Of a DNA stretch of 64,000 bases, positions 45,829 through 56,784 are shown piece after piece. Where the stretch lies: the NCBI GenBank assembly GCA_032622095.1, contig CP136066.1, positions 106,971,319 to 107,035,318 on the forward strand, in the 5' to 3' direction. The stretch comes from Siphonodentalium dalli (lineage: Eukaryota; Mollusca; Scaphopoda; Gadilida; Siphonodentaliidae). The notes below the pieces were generated by a model. That model did no database searches and was not told the DNA's origin. It worked only from the letters and a program-made list of their open reading frames with translations. A program made the translations under genes and the position numbers. The stretch's first letter is position 1; each line of letters starts with the position of its first letter.

Positions 45829-46650
45829 TTGTTTATACCATGACCGGTACAGGAGCAACAACTGCTATGAAATCGAAATAAACCCACTTAAATTAAGATG
45901 ATTCTGTCGCACCATTCACAATCATCCCCGTTGTGTTCCCCACACTTGGCCGTACATCGACGTACACTATCACAGCTGATCAGGCGTATTGATACATTGA
46001 ATTAGGTCAACATTCAATTGTACGAATATGGTATCATTGTAGCCAATTCACAATAAACTGTAATCATGATGAAACCGCCATAAATAAACAACATGAATAT
46101 ATATATGGGAATACGAATTTAATGAATATAAATATAACACATTGCGGGAACTTTTTTTTCTCCGCCGTACAGTGAACAGGAAACCACGAAAGTCATTTTG
46201 AAATCCACCGTTTGTTGTTCGAGTTTTTTACGTCTATTTCTTGAAATATATGTTCAATTTGTTGATCTGGATGTGATTTCCACGGAAATAACTGTTCGTT
46301 TTTATCGCATTAGTGAGTATAATATTCAATTGAATCGAAAGTATCAAATTGTTTTCATCGCGAGGCGCTACATTTTAAAAATAGAGTGATTTTGATCGAG
46401 GTCATGGAAGGTTAATGAAAGGTCAACTCGGATGTAGTTCTACTATGGGTATAAACTTTAACCATTGAAATGCCATTAAAACGTGTTACCCACAGTAGAA
46501 ACGTGTTACCCACGGTCGGACTCCTGTTCACACACAGTAGGGTGTACAGCACAAATATATTATATAGCATGTTTGTACACAGTACAATAGGGAGTCATGG
46601 TATAAAATAACTGAACACCTGTGGCCAACTTGATCTCCAGAATGTTTTTA
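45829..46650. other. Spacer, nothing recognised
   Basis: AT-rich stretch. A 63-codon open frame at 46,198-46,389 has no recognised motif. A short internal repeat, ACGTGTTACCCAC, occurs at about 46,481 and 46,501. Confidence 0.5.
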
Positions 46651-46659
46651 AGTGGAAGG

Positions 46660-46960
46660 GACAGTGTAGTGGGGTGGGGGTGGAAGTTAGATTTTGAGTG
46701 TGTATGATTCACAACTTTTGTAAAAAAAAGTTAATGCACATGTAGTTGGAAATTTCATACATTATTACACTACAACATAAAGGTTAAAATACATGGTTAC
46801 CATTGCCTGGTATCCCAACTAGTAATTATTGTCCCCATTATGATGGGGACGGGGATCGAATGATGGAGGTATTTTGAGGGGGTGGGAGTCACAACTGTTA
46901 TAAAGAATTTTAACAGTTGGAAATTTCATACATGATTACACTAACTTTTTGTCCCCATTT
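46660..46960 (+). repeat. Two-unit tandem repeat, about 167 bp
   Basis: GTTGGAAATTTCATACATTA TTACACTA (46,745) recurs at 46,914 as GTTGGAAATTTCATACATGA TTACACTA. Each copy is preceded by a G-rich GGGGTGGGGGTGG or GAGGGGGTGGGAG stretch and by a TCACAACTnTTnTAAA segment. Confidence 0.75.
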
Positions 46961-47023
46961 ATTTTACTGCTGTCTTGTTTGTTACTGTATTCCTGATATG
47001 GAAATAATAAAGAGCATTTATTA

Positions 47024-47110
47024 CGCCACCTGTGGTGTATCGTATCTAGCTGCTGAGATTTTGATATTGCGTGGTGGACAGGGCGAATGCATTGTGGGGC
47101 TTTTATTTAT
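47024..47110 (+). repeat. Diverged relative of the 44.7-kb inverted-repeat end
   Basis: ATTACGCCACC, TGTGGTGT, a TATTGCGTGG segment and ACAGGGCGAATGCATTnTnGG occur in the same order and spacing as at 44,723-44,800, with substitutions and one indel. It is directly preceded by AATAAAGAGCATT. Confidence 0.6.
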
Positions 47111-47212
47111 AGAGTTGGAAATTCCGTTTATTTAAAAGTCGGAACTACGCGACCAGTAGCCCAAGTCCAGTAAAACGGTTCGTTATAGGTGCTGGTTGTT
47201 ATTGTTATTTTA

Positions 47213-47270
47213 ACGGAATTCTGAGTTGGTCATTCGCGAAACCAATATATTTTATATTCTATAATTAAAA
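47213..47270 (+). repeat. Short direct repeat shared with 48,473-48,525
   Basis: TTAACGGAATTCTGAG, followed by a GGTCnATTC segment and CCAATATATTTTATATT, occurs here and at 48,473-48,525, about 1,260 bp apart. The two copies flank the foldback element at 47,369-48,074. One copy lies downstream of the retrotransposon relic on the minus strand, so they could be pieces of a long terminal repeat split by the insertion. Confidence 0.5.
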
Positions 47271-47368
47271 CCGTGGGTATATAATATATGATCCTCTTTA
47301 TGGATATTGTAGGAAGGTAAATTTAGCTAAAGCGGTGGGATATCTTGCAAGACAACACATTTCGGTTT

Positions 47369-48074
47369 GCGCTATAACCGCTCAATGTTTTAAGGTGTTA
47401 CACAACGTCTGATAAAAAGAGTTCTATCGGGAATATTCACACTATTTTTTCAGAGAACATGCATAGAGTAAACATAGTCCTATCGGACTATCGTAAAGTA
47501 GTTCCGTTTAATTCGGGATTAATTAACCCTCAGACTGCCGAAACTGCCGACAATAAATTCGCTTGTTCGTGTCCGCCGAAAATCAAACTTGCCTGTTTAG
47601 AGGTCCCATTTTCGTGGCTAATGGTGATAGAATCACAATTTTTCAGTCAAATTCATGGATAAATTACATTACACTTAATCGGCTTATGTCCGCGGCCATA
47701 AACCTGCGTTTTGATAACAATTTATTTGAGACAAACTGTTGCGCGGGTATCAGTCGGCGCTTATCGGTTGAAGTTATTATGATCGTGCAGCCTGCGCGTG
47801 CAACAAGTGTTCAAATACAACAGAAGAAAAAAATACTATGTCAAATAAATAACGTCATCAATGGACAGACAAGTTTCATTTCCGCGGGACACGAAAAAGC
47901 GAATTTAATGTCGTCAGTTTCGGCAGTCTGAGGGGTTTAATTAATCTCCTTTACGATATCCCGATAGGACTATATTTACACTATGTTCTCTGAAAAAAAA
48001 TGGTGTGAATATTCCCGATAGAACTATTTTTATCAGACGTTCTGTAACACATTAAAACATTGAGCAGTTAGCGC
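47369..48074. mobile_element. Foldback MITE-like element, 700 bp
   Basis: Arms of roughly 200-230 bp pair from both ends inward: GCGCTATAACCG with TAGCGC, CTCAATGTTTTAAGGTGTTA with its complement near 48,050, GTTCTATCGGGAATATTCAC, CAGACTGCCGAAACTG and others. The central 270 bp are unpaired. A 122-codon open frame in the centre has no recognised domain. No transposase is present. A clear target duplication was not found. Confidence 0.85.
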
Positions 48075-48399
48075 AATTTTCTGGAATTTCGGACTATTTC
48101 GTCTATAAAAATACGATGAGCAACTGAAAATGTTTTTCAACATTCTGGAAGGGGTAGATGTCCAGGTATATATGTTTAAAATTTCACGCATAAACTATGA
48201 CAGATAACAAAGTTATAATTAGTTTTATAGGCCCACCATAAATCCCCTATAATAAACGCATGCCCCCGTAAGCACATGGCTTTGCTGTGGATGCTTTCGT
48301 TCCCAGCATGCATCATTCTCGCTATCTGTAAAATGTCTATGAACAATGGCTGTGCCACGCACTCTTAGCTTTGATCCGCATTTAGAAGCATTCTGGTGT

Positions 48400-48545
48400 G
48401 GCGAATGAGAAACCTGCAGTAATTTATAAGCCGTAGTTCATTGTAATAATTTGAAGAATTACTTATCTTAACGGAATTCTGAGGCGGTCCATTCATGTAA
48501 CCAATATATTTTATATTATGATTTATATTTATGGCTAATAATACG
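48400..48545 (-). mobile_element. 3' non-coding region of gypsy-type relic
   Basis: Read on the minus strand, this follows the integrase remnant. It shares AAGTAATNCTTCAAATTATTAC with the retrotransposon tail at 31,213-31,434. It is likely 3' UTR or LTR sequence; LTR limits cannot be fixed. Confidence 0.45.
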
Positions 48546-48945
48546 ATCTTGGTGGCGTTACCATTTCTGACTATGGTTTTCTTGTTGAACCTGACAGGCG
48601 GTCTAATTGGCCTGCCCGACCTAGTTGTTGTTACACCATCCTCGATGGTGGAGTTGATGGTTCACATGTGTCTTCGTATCTCACGTTCGAAATGTTCGTA
48701 AGTTTTTAACATATGTTTCCTGTTTATGTGAACAACATTACCATTTTCTGTGAGAATTTGATAAGAACGTGGCGTACTGTCACCTCAATCGCACACTGTG
48801 ATTTATTGGTAGTTCCGACAGTGTACGTTGACCATTTGACTCGGAGTCTGATGTGGCTTTGGAGCCAAATGTCACATTTGTTTGATTGTTAGGCAGTCTC
48901 GTTCTAATGCTCCCATTTAGGAATTTGTCTGCAGGTGATAGTCCA
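48545..48945 (-). pseudogene. Gypsy-type integrase C-terminal remnant
   Basis: The minus-strand translation contains GLSPADKFLNGSIRTRLP, typical of the region after the integrase catalytic core. STPRSYQILTENGNVVHINR follows and then TRSGRPIRPPVRF, the usual end of Ty3/gypsy polyproteins. In life the enzyme would join the retrotransposon cDNA to the host genome. At least two in-frame TGA codons break the frame, one just before the PRSY block and one before the TRSGR block. The catalytic core, reverse transcriptase and gag are all missing. The remnant directly abuts a primer-binding-site-like sequence, so most of the internal region has been deleted. Confidence 0.65.
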
Positions 48946-48962
48946 TCCCACTTCTGACACCA
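48946..48962 (-). promoter_or_regulatory. Putative tRNA primer-binding site
   Basis: On the minus strand TGGTGTCAGAAGTGGGA follows TTACAACA. It begins with TGG, complementary to the CCA end of a tRNA, and stands where an LTR ending in ACA would meet its primer site. The integrase remnant starts within a few bases downstream, which is far too close for an intact element. Confidence 0.55.
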
Positions 48963-48987
48963 TGTTGTAATCAGGGAACATCCGGGC

Positions 48988-48990
<3 letters not shown>

Positions 48991-49028
<38 letters not shown>

Positions 49029-49046
49029 TGGGGGGGGGGGGGGGGG
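48991..49046 (+). repeat. (GA)n microsatellite with G run
   Basis: An AGAGAG run of about 34 bases is followed by ATGGT and an uninterrupted run of about 17 G. It lies upstream of the putative LTR end on the minus strand. Confidence 0.95.
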
Positions 49047-49139
49047 CCGTATATAATGCAATGTTATAATTTGAGATATTAAAGCATCTATATCTATATT
49101 TGACAATGTCTGTCTGTCTGTCTGCATTCTATAGAAATA

Positions 49140-50130
49140 CAAAGAATCTAATGGTGTGATGTAAATATGTCAAAAGTCGCGCCGTTCGCGTCAGGGATGC
49201 CCGGAAAGGGAGAGGGGCACCAAAATTGATCAAAAATAATTTAAGCGCCGAATTCCACCAAATTGATGCACATTCTTCTCAGATCTTCTCCATGATACAA
49301 GGAATCTTATTGTGTGATTTAAAGACGCCAAATTAGTGTCGTTGGGATGAGATATTTGGTGGGGGGGGCTTTGGGTGGGTACTAACTCTGATAAGATTTG
49401 GTTTAGTCCCTGATTGCCATGAAACTTATACAAATTCATCCCCATGGTATGAGGTGTCTAATGGTGTGGCTTAAAGGTGTCAAAAGTGTCATTATTCGAG
49501 TCAGGGGTGCACTGAAAGGGAGAGGGGCACCAAAATTGATACACAATATTTTTAGCGCCAATTTCCACCAAATTGATACACATTCTTATACATTATATGA
49601 GGAATCTAATCGTGTGATTTTAAAGACGTCATATTGGTGCTGTTTTGGTGAGAGATGGGGGTGGGGTGGGCACTAAATTTGATAACAATTTGTTTAGTCG
49701 CGGATTAGCACCAATCTTACAAATAATAATCTCCATGATATCAGGAGTCTAAGCGTGTGGTTTAAAGATGTCAAAAGTGGGGCCATTCGAGTCAGGGGTA
49801 CCTAGAGGATGAGAGGGTGACAAACATTGATAAACAATATGTTTAGCGCCGATTTCCACCTGATTGATACATATTCTTCTCCGTGATACGAATAATCTAA
49901 TCGTGTGGTTTAAATGCGCCAAATTGGTGTCTTTTGGGTGAGATATAAGCAATGGTAGCCCTAAATTTGACACGAATTTGTATACTCGCCATAAATTATA
50001 TATATATATATTAATCTCTATAATAAGTCTAAGTGTGTGGTTTAATTATGTCAAAAATAGGGACGGGAGGGTTACCAAAAACTTATGAAAATATGTTTAG
50101 TGCCAATTACCATCAAACTCATATATACAA
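49140..50130 (+). repeat. Tandem array of about 150-bp units (300-bp dimer)
   Basis: Seven diverged units start near 49,145, 49,305, 49,455, 49,605, 49,755, 49,900 and 50,035. Units alternate between two types. One has TGTCAAAAGT...GAGTCAGGGGTGC...GAGAGGGGCACCAAAATTGAT; the other has TTTAAAGACGCCAAATTAGTGTCGTT...GTGAGATAT with G-rich text. The real repeat is thus a dimer of about 300 bp. No gene. Confidence 0.85.
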
Positions 50131-50800
50131 TTTCGTCTCAAATGATACAATGAATCGAAATTTTGCGAATATCTGTCTGTTTTCTATATATAAATTGTCA
50201 TTTATATGGGGATGGAAATCAGGGCATTCCTATAATGATCTAGCAACACAGATACATAGAAGAAAGCATTAACATATATTTATATCAATCTATTTAAGAG
50301 ATACATATATTCATTCAAACTGAGGGACCTTGAATCGTCAGAGGATTTCATATTAGAATGGCTCATGTATATATTATAACACGATTGAGTCTGTCCCATC
50401 CAATATAGTTTCCACAAAACAGTTACAATTGCCAAGAGATATGGAAATGTAGAGCAGGCCTGTTCAAAAATAATGGTCACAGTGTGCAGTAAAATATGGT
50501 TACTTCTGAGATAATGGAAAACGCAGTCCGTAGCACATGACTTTGCAGGATCCTCCAATATTGACATCTGACAAGAGTATATCTGCCCGATACAGAGGGT
50601 TTCTTTCATTTTTTAGAACAGACTCATCGCCTAACACAAACAACTCAAAATCTCGCTGTGTCGGGCACATATATAGCTGATATACATCATAACATCAATT
50701 CTTTTAAACTGAAAATGATTAGCCAGTATAATTATAGCACCAGAACAGAAGAGGAGCACCTGGACATATCTTTAAAACATCTATCTTCGTGAAGATATGA
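50131..50800. other. Spacer, nothing recognised
   Basis: No supported gene. A minus-strand open frame of 109 codons (50,280-50,609) shows no domain. Confidence 0.45.
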
Positions 50801-50808
50801 TAAACTAG

Positions 50809-50905
50809 ATTGATTGATTGATTGATTTATGCATAAAACAGCATCGAGTCCCAGATGTGTAGCACGTCGGTACCAGACGTGTAGCACGTCGGGTCGTGCC
50901 AGAGA
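50809..50905. repeat. (ATTG)n run and short duplication
   Basis: ATTGATTGATTGATTGATTT (50,811 on) resembles a non-LTR retroposon tail in either orientation. It is followed by two copies of CCAGANGTGTAGCACGTCGG about 26 bases apart. Confidence 0.6.
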
Positions 50906-51225
50906 AATTCTGACGTGCCAGTTGGTTTGATACGTCGTGCTCCAGTCGCGCTATCTTGGACTTTGTCATTTTCACACTAATTAGGCTGGCGCGACCCGTG
51001 TCTGGCTCGACGTATAAAACGGTCACATAGCTGGAAATGAAGGCCAAGTTCGAATTTGGGTGTGGTCCGACAATTTTGAATAGAGTTATGGCCATTTTAG
51101 CCTTAGAATACCGGCATTTTGTTTTTCTAACCTGTGGTACAATTTGGTAATACATGTAATTGTAAAATTCATAATCATACTATAATTTGTGAGACAAAGT
51201 ACAATAATATTACTTTTTGTTTCAG

Positions 51226-51491
51226 GTGGCCGAAGAAGAGGTGTTGCATTGAATGACATCCTGCGATTCGTTACTGGCTGCGAAGATGAGCCACCTCTAG
51301 GCTTCACTTTAAAACCAAGCATAGTGTTTTTCCCAGCTGATTCCGATAACAATTTCATCCCTACAGCTAGTACCTGTATAAACCGTCTCAGTCTTCCGAG
51401 ACCAAGTCATGAAGTACTGATGCCTGATGAAGAGAAGTTGTTCTCCTACTTTGATTATGCGTTCCTTAATAATTACTATGGCCTGCAATAA
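51226..51491 (+). CDS. Terminal exon of a HECT-domain ubiquitin ligase-like gene
   Basis: A pyrimidine-rich 3' splice site (TACTTTTTGTTTCAG) ends at 51,225, and the frame continues in phase 1 to TAA at 51,489-51,491. The about 88-residue product reads ALNDILRFVTGCEDEPPLGF and then TASTCINRLSLPR. It therefore has the C-lobe of a HECT domain with the conserved threonine-cysteine pair; this cysteine accepts ubiquitin before transfer to a substrate. The final YFDYAFLNNYYGLQ matches the short tail after the domain. Upstream exons with the N-lobe are not visible within several kilobases. This may be the last exon of a gene with long introns, or a stranded exon among repeats. HECT-like C-lobes also occur in expanded invertebrate families, so a multicopy origin is possible. 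No clear AATAAA was found right after the stop. Confidence 0.72.
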
Positions 51492-51639
51492 TCACATACA
51501 TGTACAGTCAGTGCAACTTTACTGCATATTAGTTTAGTGATTAACGGAATAGTTCAGAGAGTAGCAATGTCTTTTACTCTACAAATGACATTTGTCCCCA
51601 GGGTGGAACCCACGAAGAAGCAAAAGTGTTATTCATGGT

Positions 51640-51775
51640 GTGAAGCGCAACCAAAAGGGTTCTTTGCGAAGAAAGGGTTTTTCAGCATAAAAATCTCAGA
51701 ACCAAATCCTTCCGAACCCTGGGTTCACCAGTGTGGAACCAAAAGGGTTCTTCGGAAATAATGTTGGTTCTTCGC
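51640..51775. repeat. AACCAAAAGGGTTCTT repeats
   Basis: AACCAAAAGGGTTCTT occurs at about 51,650 and 51,738, with related GAACC and GGGTT pieces between (GAACCAAATCC, GAACCCTGGGTTC). The text is rich in short inverted matches and looks like the end of a DNA transposon, but exact limits are unclear. It directly abuts minisatellite array B. Confidence 0.55.
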
Positions 51776-52672
51776 AAAGTATGTGCATATAATGACAAAG
51801 TATGTGCATATAATGACACAGTATCTGCATATAAAGACGAAATATCTGCATATAATGACAAAGTATCTACATATAATGACAAAATATCTGCATATAACGA
51901 CAAAGTATCTGCATATGAAGACAAAGTATCTGCATATATTAACAAAGTATCTGCATATAAAGACCAAGTATCTGTATATAAAGACAAAGTATCTACATAT
52001 AATGACAAAATATCCGCATATAAAGACAAAGTATGTGCATATATTAACAAAGTATCTGCATATAAAGACAAAGTATCTGCATATATTAACAAAGTATCTG
52101 CATATAAGGACAAAGAATCTACATATAATGACAAAATATCTGCATATAATGACAAAATATCTGCATATATTAACACAGTATGCGCATATATTAACAAAGT
52201 ATCTGCATATAAAGACAAAGTATGTACATATAATGACAAAGTATCTCCATATAATGATAAAATATCGGCATATAATGACAAAATATCTGCATATAATGAC
52301 AAAGTATCTGCATATATTAACAAAGTATCTGCATATAAAGACAACGTATGTGCATATAAAGACGAAATATCTGCATATAATGACAAAGTATCTGCATATA
52401 TTAACAAAGTATCTGCATATAAAGACAAAGTATCTACATATAATGACAAAATATCTGCATATAATGACAAAGTATGTGCATATAATGACAAAGTATCTAC
52501 ATATAATGACACATTATCTGCATATAAAGACGAAATATCTGCATATAATGACAATGTATCTACATATAGTGACATACTATCTGCATATAATGACAAAGTA
52601 TCTGCATATAATGGCAAAGTATCTACATATAATGACAATCGCCAATATAAGGCAGCTATGGCGTTCCATAAA
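51775..52672 (-). repeat. 21-bp minisatellite, array B (inverted relative to array A)
   Basis: About 40 units of the same 21-bp repeat as at 43,835-44,600, on the opposite strand (CAAAGTATCTGCATATAATG plus one base, with ATATTAAC and ATAAAGAC variants). The array ends on the right with TCGCCAATATAAGGCAGCTA TGGCGTTCCATA, the complement of the flank that starts array A. The shared flank shows that both arrays are copies of one element. Open frames of 311-384 codons cross it in several frames and are artefacts of the 21-bp period. Confidence 0.95.
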
Positions 52673-53560
52673 AATGGTCCATTTTCTATTTGCCGTTATG
52701 TTCAGGTACTTTATGTAGATAACAGGCATCGACATGTATTAATGATTTGTGGGTGGAGATGTTCAGTTGTCAAGTTCAACAAACAGCCATTAAATGAACT
52801 TCTCTACAAACGAATCAATGGCAATCAAGTGACCACAGTAAATCATCAGCGAGTATGTGTGGTAGTTGTCACAGTTCCATGCTAAATTCCATGAAACCTA
52901 TTTATGTTTTCCCTTTGTATTCTGGTCTCATGGGTCTATAAAATTTGAATAACATGTTTGAGCCCAAGATACTTGAATTAGTACACGCATTGGTTAATTT
53001 TCCTGTGGGAAGCAGTGTGGGGAGTCGTAATATTTTTCAGATAAAATGATACTTTTTTGTTTCTAAACAGCCAATATTTCATTACCCCAGCACTTATCCC
53101 ACCCCATTTTGTTCCTCATACATTTATCCAATATACATTATGCGACCTTCCGAAAGCACTCGAAATGTAAACTTATAATGTCATATGATTTGCTTTATAC
53201 GTCCAGGGAAGTGGTGAGGGGATCTCTCCGTTGACGGGACCGGGGCTGCCTATAATTGAAATTTCCTTATCACTGCACCCCTTTAAAGGACAAAACCAGT
53301 GTCGCTTTTCTCGGTCATTATCGATACCCGCTAATCCACTGGACACGTTGCCAAAAAGATTTTGGTGATAGTCCTCCCGTAACTGAAGTTATTCCGATAC
53401 GTGCGATTGAATGTTACGTCATGGATTATGCAGTCTGAATCATTAAACTTCCGTTATGTGACGTCATATGAGGGACTACTAGCGACACACAGTGTCAAAC
53501 TTGAAAGGTTGTAGAAATTGGATTTTATCTTCTGAATGTTTATACAGAAATAGCTGCATC
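52673..53560. other. Spacer, nothing recognised
   Basis: About 900 bp without a supported gene. The open frame that leaves array B continues to 52,885 but shows no domain. Confidence 0.5.
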
Positions 53561-53565
53561 GTCCG

Positions 53566-54525
53566 AGCTGAAAATGTGTACATATGGGTAATTTGACATG
53601 TGTGATCTTATTAGATATGTCCCATTGACATCAGATGTCTTAAAAGGGCACTAATAATTAATTTAATTAAATAATTAATTTTATACCCAAAATGGTTGCA
53701 GTCTAGCTGGTCGGTTAAAATTGAACCATGTGGATACATTGACCCGCAGAGTGTAATGATATAGATGACGTTGACCTCAGATGATTGAAAGGGGCAAAGA
53801 TGAGCAATGAAGAGCGTTCCTTGTGTATGGAAATTGGTACAGATTGGTCACCTGGCCAGTGGAATGGCATGTGAATATAATGGATTGTCTCATGTCCCAT
53901 GAATAATGGCTTGGCATAAAGCATTATTTGTTTACCTTTGACCACCAATATGACTGAAAAGGGTGGGTAATAAATTAGATGACAAATAAAGAGCGTTTAT
54001 TATCAGTCTAGACGATATGTGGAAAATTGGTGGTAAATCCGTTGTATGATAGGAAGAGTATTAGCCAGAGGTTACATGTATGTCGCGTCGTGTTTATACA
54101 TGTCGTTGCTTATCATATAATCTAGTAATCCCCAATTAAGTCATCTGAGATCAAAGGTAAGTAACGTTTTATTTTCAGCCATTATTCGTCGATGGAACAC
54201 GAGGAGGTGCGCCTACCCCATGTCATTCCCTGGTCAGATGACCCATCTGTACCACCTTTCCTAACACGGAACCCCCTTCATTGCTCACATGTGTCCCCTT
54301 TAAGTCGTATATGAGGTCAACTGCATCTATCTCGTGACACTCTATGGGTCAATTTATGCCCGTGTTTCATATTTCACCGACCAGCTAGATTGCACCCATT
54401 TTGGGAATATCATTGATTATTATATTAAATTAATTAATAGTGCCCGTTTAAGATACCTGATGTCAACGGGGTCTGTCTAATACGATTACCAAGGGCAAAT
54501 TACCCATATGTACACATTTTCAGCT
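53566..54525. mobile_element. Foldback MITE-like element, 960 bp
   Basis: The two halves are inverted copies. AGCTGAAAATGTGTACATAT GGGTAATTT at 53,566 pairs with its complement ending at 54,525. The pairing continues inward through GTTGACATCAG, GGGCACTA, AATTAATTTAATT, a CAAAATGG segment, GACCAGCTAGA and the CACCTGGCCAGTGGAATG / CATTCCCTGGTCAG pair. The inner ~200 bp are single copy and include AATAAAGAGCGTT at 53,985-53,997. Arms are about 380 bp with roughly 80% similarity by eye. No protein is encoded. Confidence 0.85.
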
Positions 54526-54529
54526 ACGT

Positions 54530-54895
54530 CACTTTTCAAGTGCCACGCCAGTAAGTATTTGTTTTTATTTTCTTAGTTTGTGGGCGTTAGTTAGGGTGGT
54601 ATTAACGTATTCGTTGTGCAATAATGTGTGACTGGGCGACATTTGGAAGCACAGTTGTTGGAAACTTGTCAAAAAAAACGAAAATAGATGTCACCACCAC
54701 TACTTATTAATATAAATGACAACAAACCTGTATGTTCGTCATTTTTCATGCTATGGCACTGGCATTTTCGGTAATTTCGAAGAAATGTAAAGCTACAGCT
54801 AATTTCGGTGATGTTTTTTTCTGACACATGTATGTGCATATTTGACTACGACTGATCTGCGATGGTGACAGCTCCTTATCTGATTGTAAAGAAAT
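54530..54895. other. Spacer, nothing recognised
   Basis: No gene or repeat seen. Confidence 0.45.
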
Positions 54896-54900
54896 TAGCA

Positions 54901-54985
54901 CTGTGTAGGAACTGTTACATCGGAAGTCGTTCTATCGCCGGTATTGTGATGGTTCTTGCCTGATTTGTTACGGTTCCTGGTGATT
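54901..54985 (+). repeat. Inverted repeat, left copy (partner at 57,655)
   Basis: CTGTGTAGGAACTGTTACAT, then GTTCTATCGCC, GATGGTTCTTG and GGTTCCTGATGAT-like text, matches the reverse complement of 57,655-57,740. The copies are about 2.7 kb apart. They may be the ends of an older element spanning 54.9-57.75 kb that has lost its coding region. Confidence 0.75.
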
Positions 54986-54989
54986 GAAA

Positions 54990-56760
54990 ATAATCATTTT
55001 TGTGACAAAATCACGCATAATTATAGATATCTTGAATATATTATACTTTCCTGAATGAACAGACGCTGCAGAAGTGCCGTGTTATCGAAACCTGAACTCT
55101 AGACCACAATTAACTCGGCATTAGCGAGTTAACGCGTAATATCAACATGTTATCACTGAAGATCAAGCCACGCGTGGACGCAATTTTATTTGTGTTTCGT
55201 GGCGTATAAAATATGAAACGCACTCTGAAGACAAACACTTTGTAAAATAGCTGAGAAAGTATCCCGATAGGGGTTGATAATTGGGAGCTGTGACCTCGTA
55301 ATCAACACGGGTGCGTGTTACGGTTCTATTTCAAACCAATCATGGCTGTGACGGTTCTGTACATGAGATTTATTCGAACGATTTCTGCACTTTGGTCCGA
55401 AAATCGTCTTGTGTATCTGGCATTGTAAACCAGATAATGACTGTAGCTTATGTAATTTGCATAATAGAACAGGTATATTAAGAAATAACACAATAACTAC
55501 CTAATACGGGAGATTAAGTGATATTAATAGGCAGAAATAAAATATTGAAAGTCCCGATGAGTATAGTATCATAATCACGCCCGCCTATATAAATGACAAA
55601 TGGTAATATAAATCTACTCTCAGGAGAATATGAGATGTTATATTCATTTACGTAATCTGGGCATTATTGAAAGATCCAGGTGTGACAATATTTCAATGCC
55701 AGCGCCATCATATTTCCTCCTCTGAGGGACATTTACACATGTTTGTCGCCCAGACATGAATATAACTTATGAAATCACGTTCAACTGAATCATTGATCTA
55801 GGTTATGACGTGATTGGGGTGGTTGGGGACTTGGGGGAGGGAGGGGGGGGGGGGTGGTGCTTAATTTGTGTCTATCCCCAACTTTGGTCAAAATGTTCAA
55901 CAGTTACAAATTTCTTATCTTACAATAGATTGGTTTGAAATTTAACACCATCAATATGTTGAAATTGTTCTCTTAGTTTGATTTGACAACAATTTAATAG
56001 TGGGGAATTTGTCGTTTTTAGACCAACATTTGGATACTTTCCTAAACTTTAAACGTGTAATCAACCATATTTGACATATACAAATGGACACCTCTTCTTT
56101 AGAGTTGATCCAAAACTCATGATGGGTGGACAGAAAGTAGGGAGCAGGCGTGATCTAGTTTTCTATATCACATTTACCCCCCCCCCCTCCCCCCAAATTG
56201 GCAAGAAACTGGTTTTAATGGACAAAGAATCTAATTCCATTTAATTGATATGCTTTGTATTAAATAATGTATGCTCTTTTGCAAAACAAATCACCTCTCT
56301 CTCTCTCTCTCCATCTGTTGGGAACATTTTCAATCTTGTGGGGGTGGGGCGCCAGGTTGGAAACTTCCAACACTTGGGAATCTTGAAGCCAGTCTAGATG
56401 ATTTTCAGGTTCAGATATCCACATTTTCTCACTGGCCCCATGTATCCTGAGTTTCTCCCCCGGTTTTCATGATGGCCAACGAAAGGCTACTGATCAATTC
56501 ACTTCAGAATGGCATACAATCTAGAGCTATAATGTGTCATGCAGTTGGGAAAAACCAAAGCCCAGGACTTGTGCATGAGTTTGGTCTGTTTTAAGGGGAT
56601 GCATGGTGCGGTTGGAAATTCCATGGTGGACGCCCCCACATTGGAGACCCTCCAGCCCACGTCCCTGCTCACTTGGCACGTTATCAGCGAGGAATAATAA
56701 TGTGCCTTATAATACACCAATAACACTGATAACACTGATTTCTAATGATTCATTTGTATG
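54990..56760. other. Spacer between the inverted copies
   Basis: No supported gene. Contains a G-rich stretch at 55,830-55,857, a C-rich one near 56,175-56,195 and a short (CT)n run near 56,295. Confidence 0.45.
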
Positions 56761-56784
56761 AATGTTTAGCTAATAATTCAAACA

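Noticed and set aside
47563..47931. 122-codon frame inside the foldback element
   Set aside because: It spans the centre and part of one arm of an inverted repeat, with no domain and no compositional bias.
51682..52885. Long open frames of 311-384 codons made of seven-residue repeats
   Set aside because: The 21-bp unit keeps several frames open on both strands at once. No independent sign of coding.
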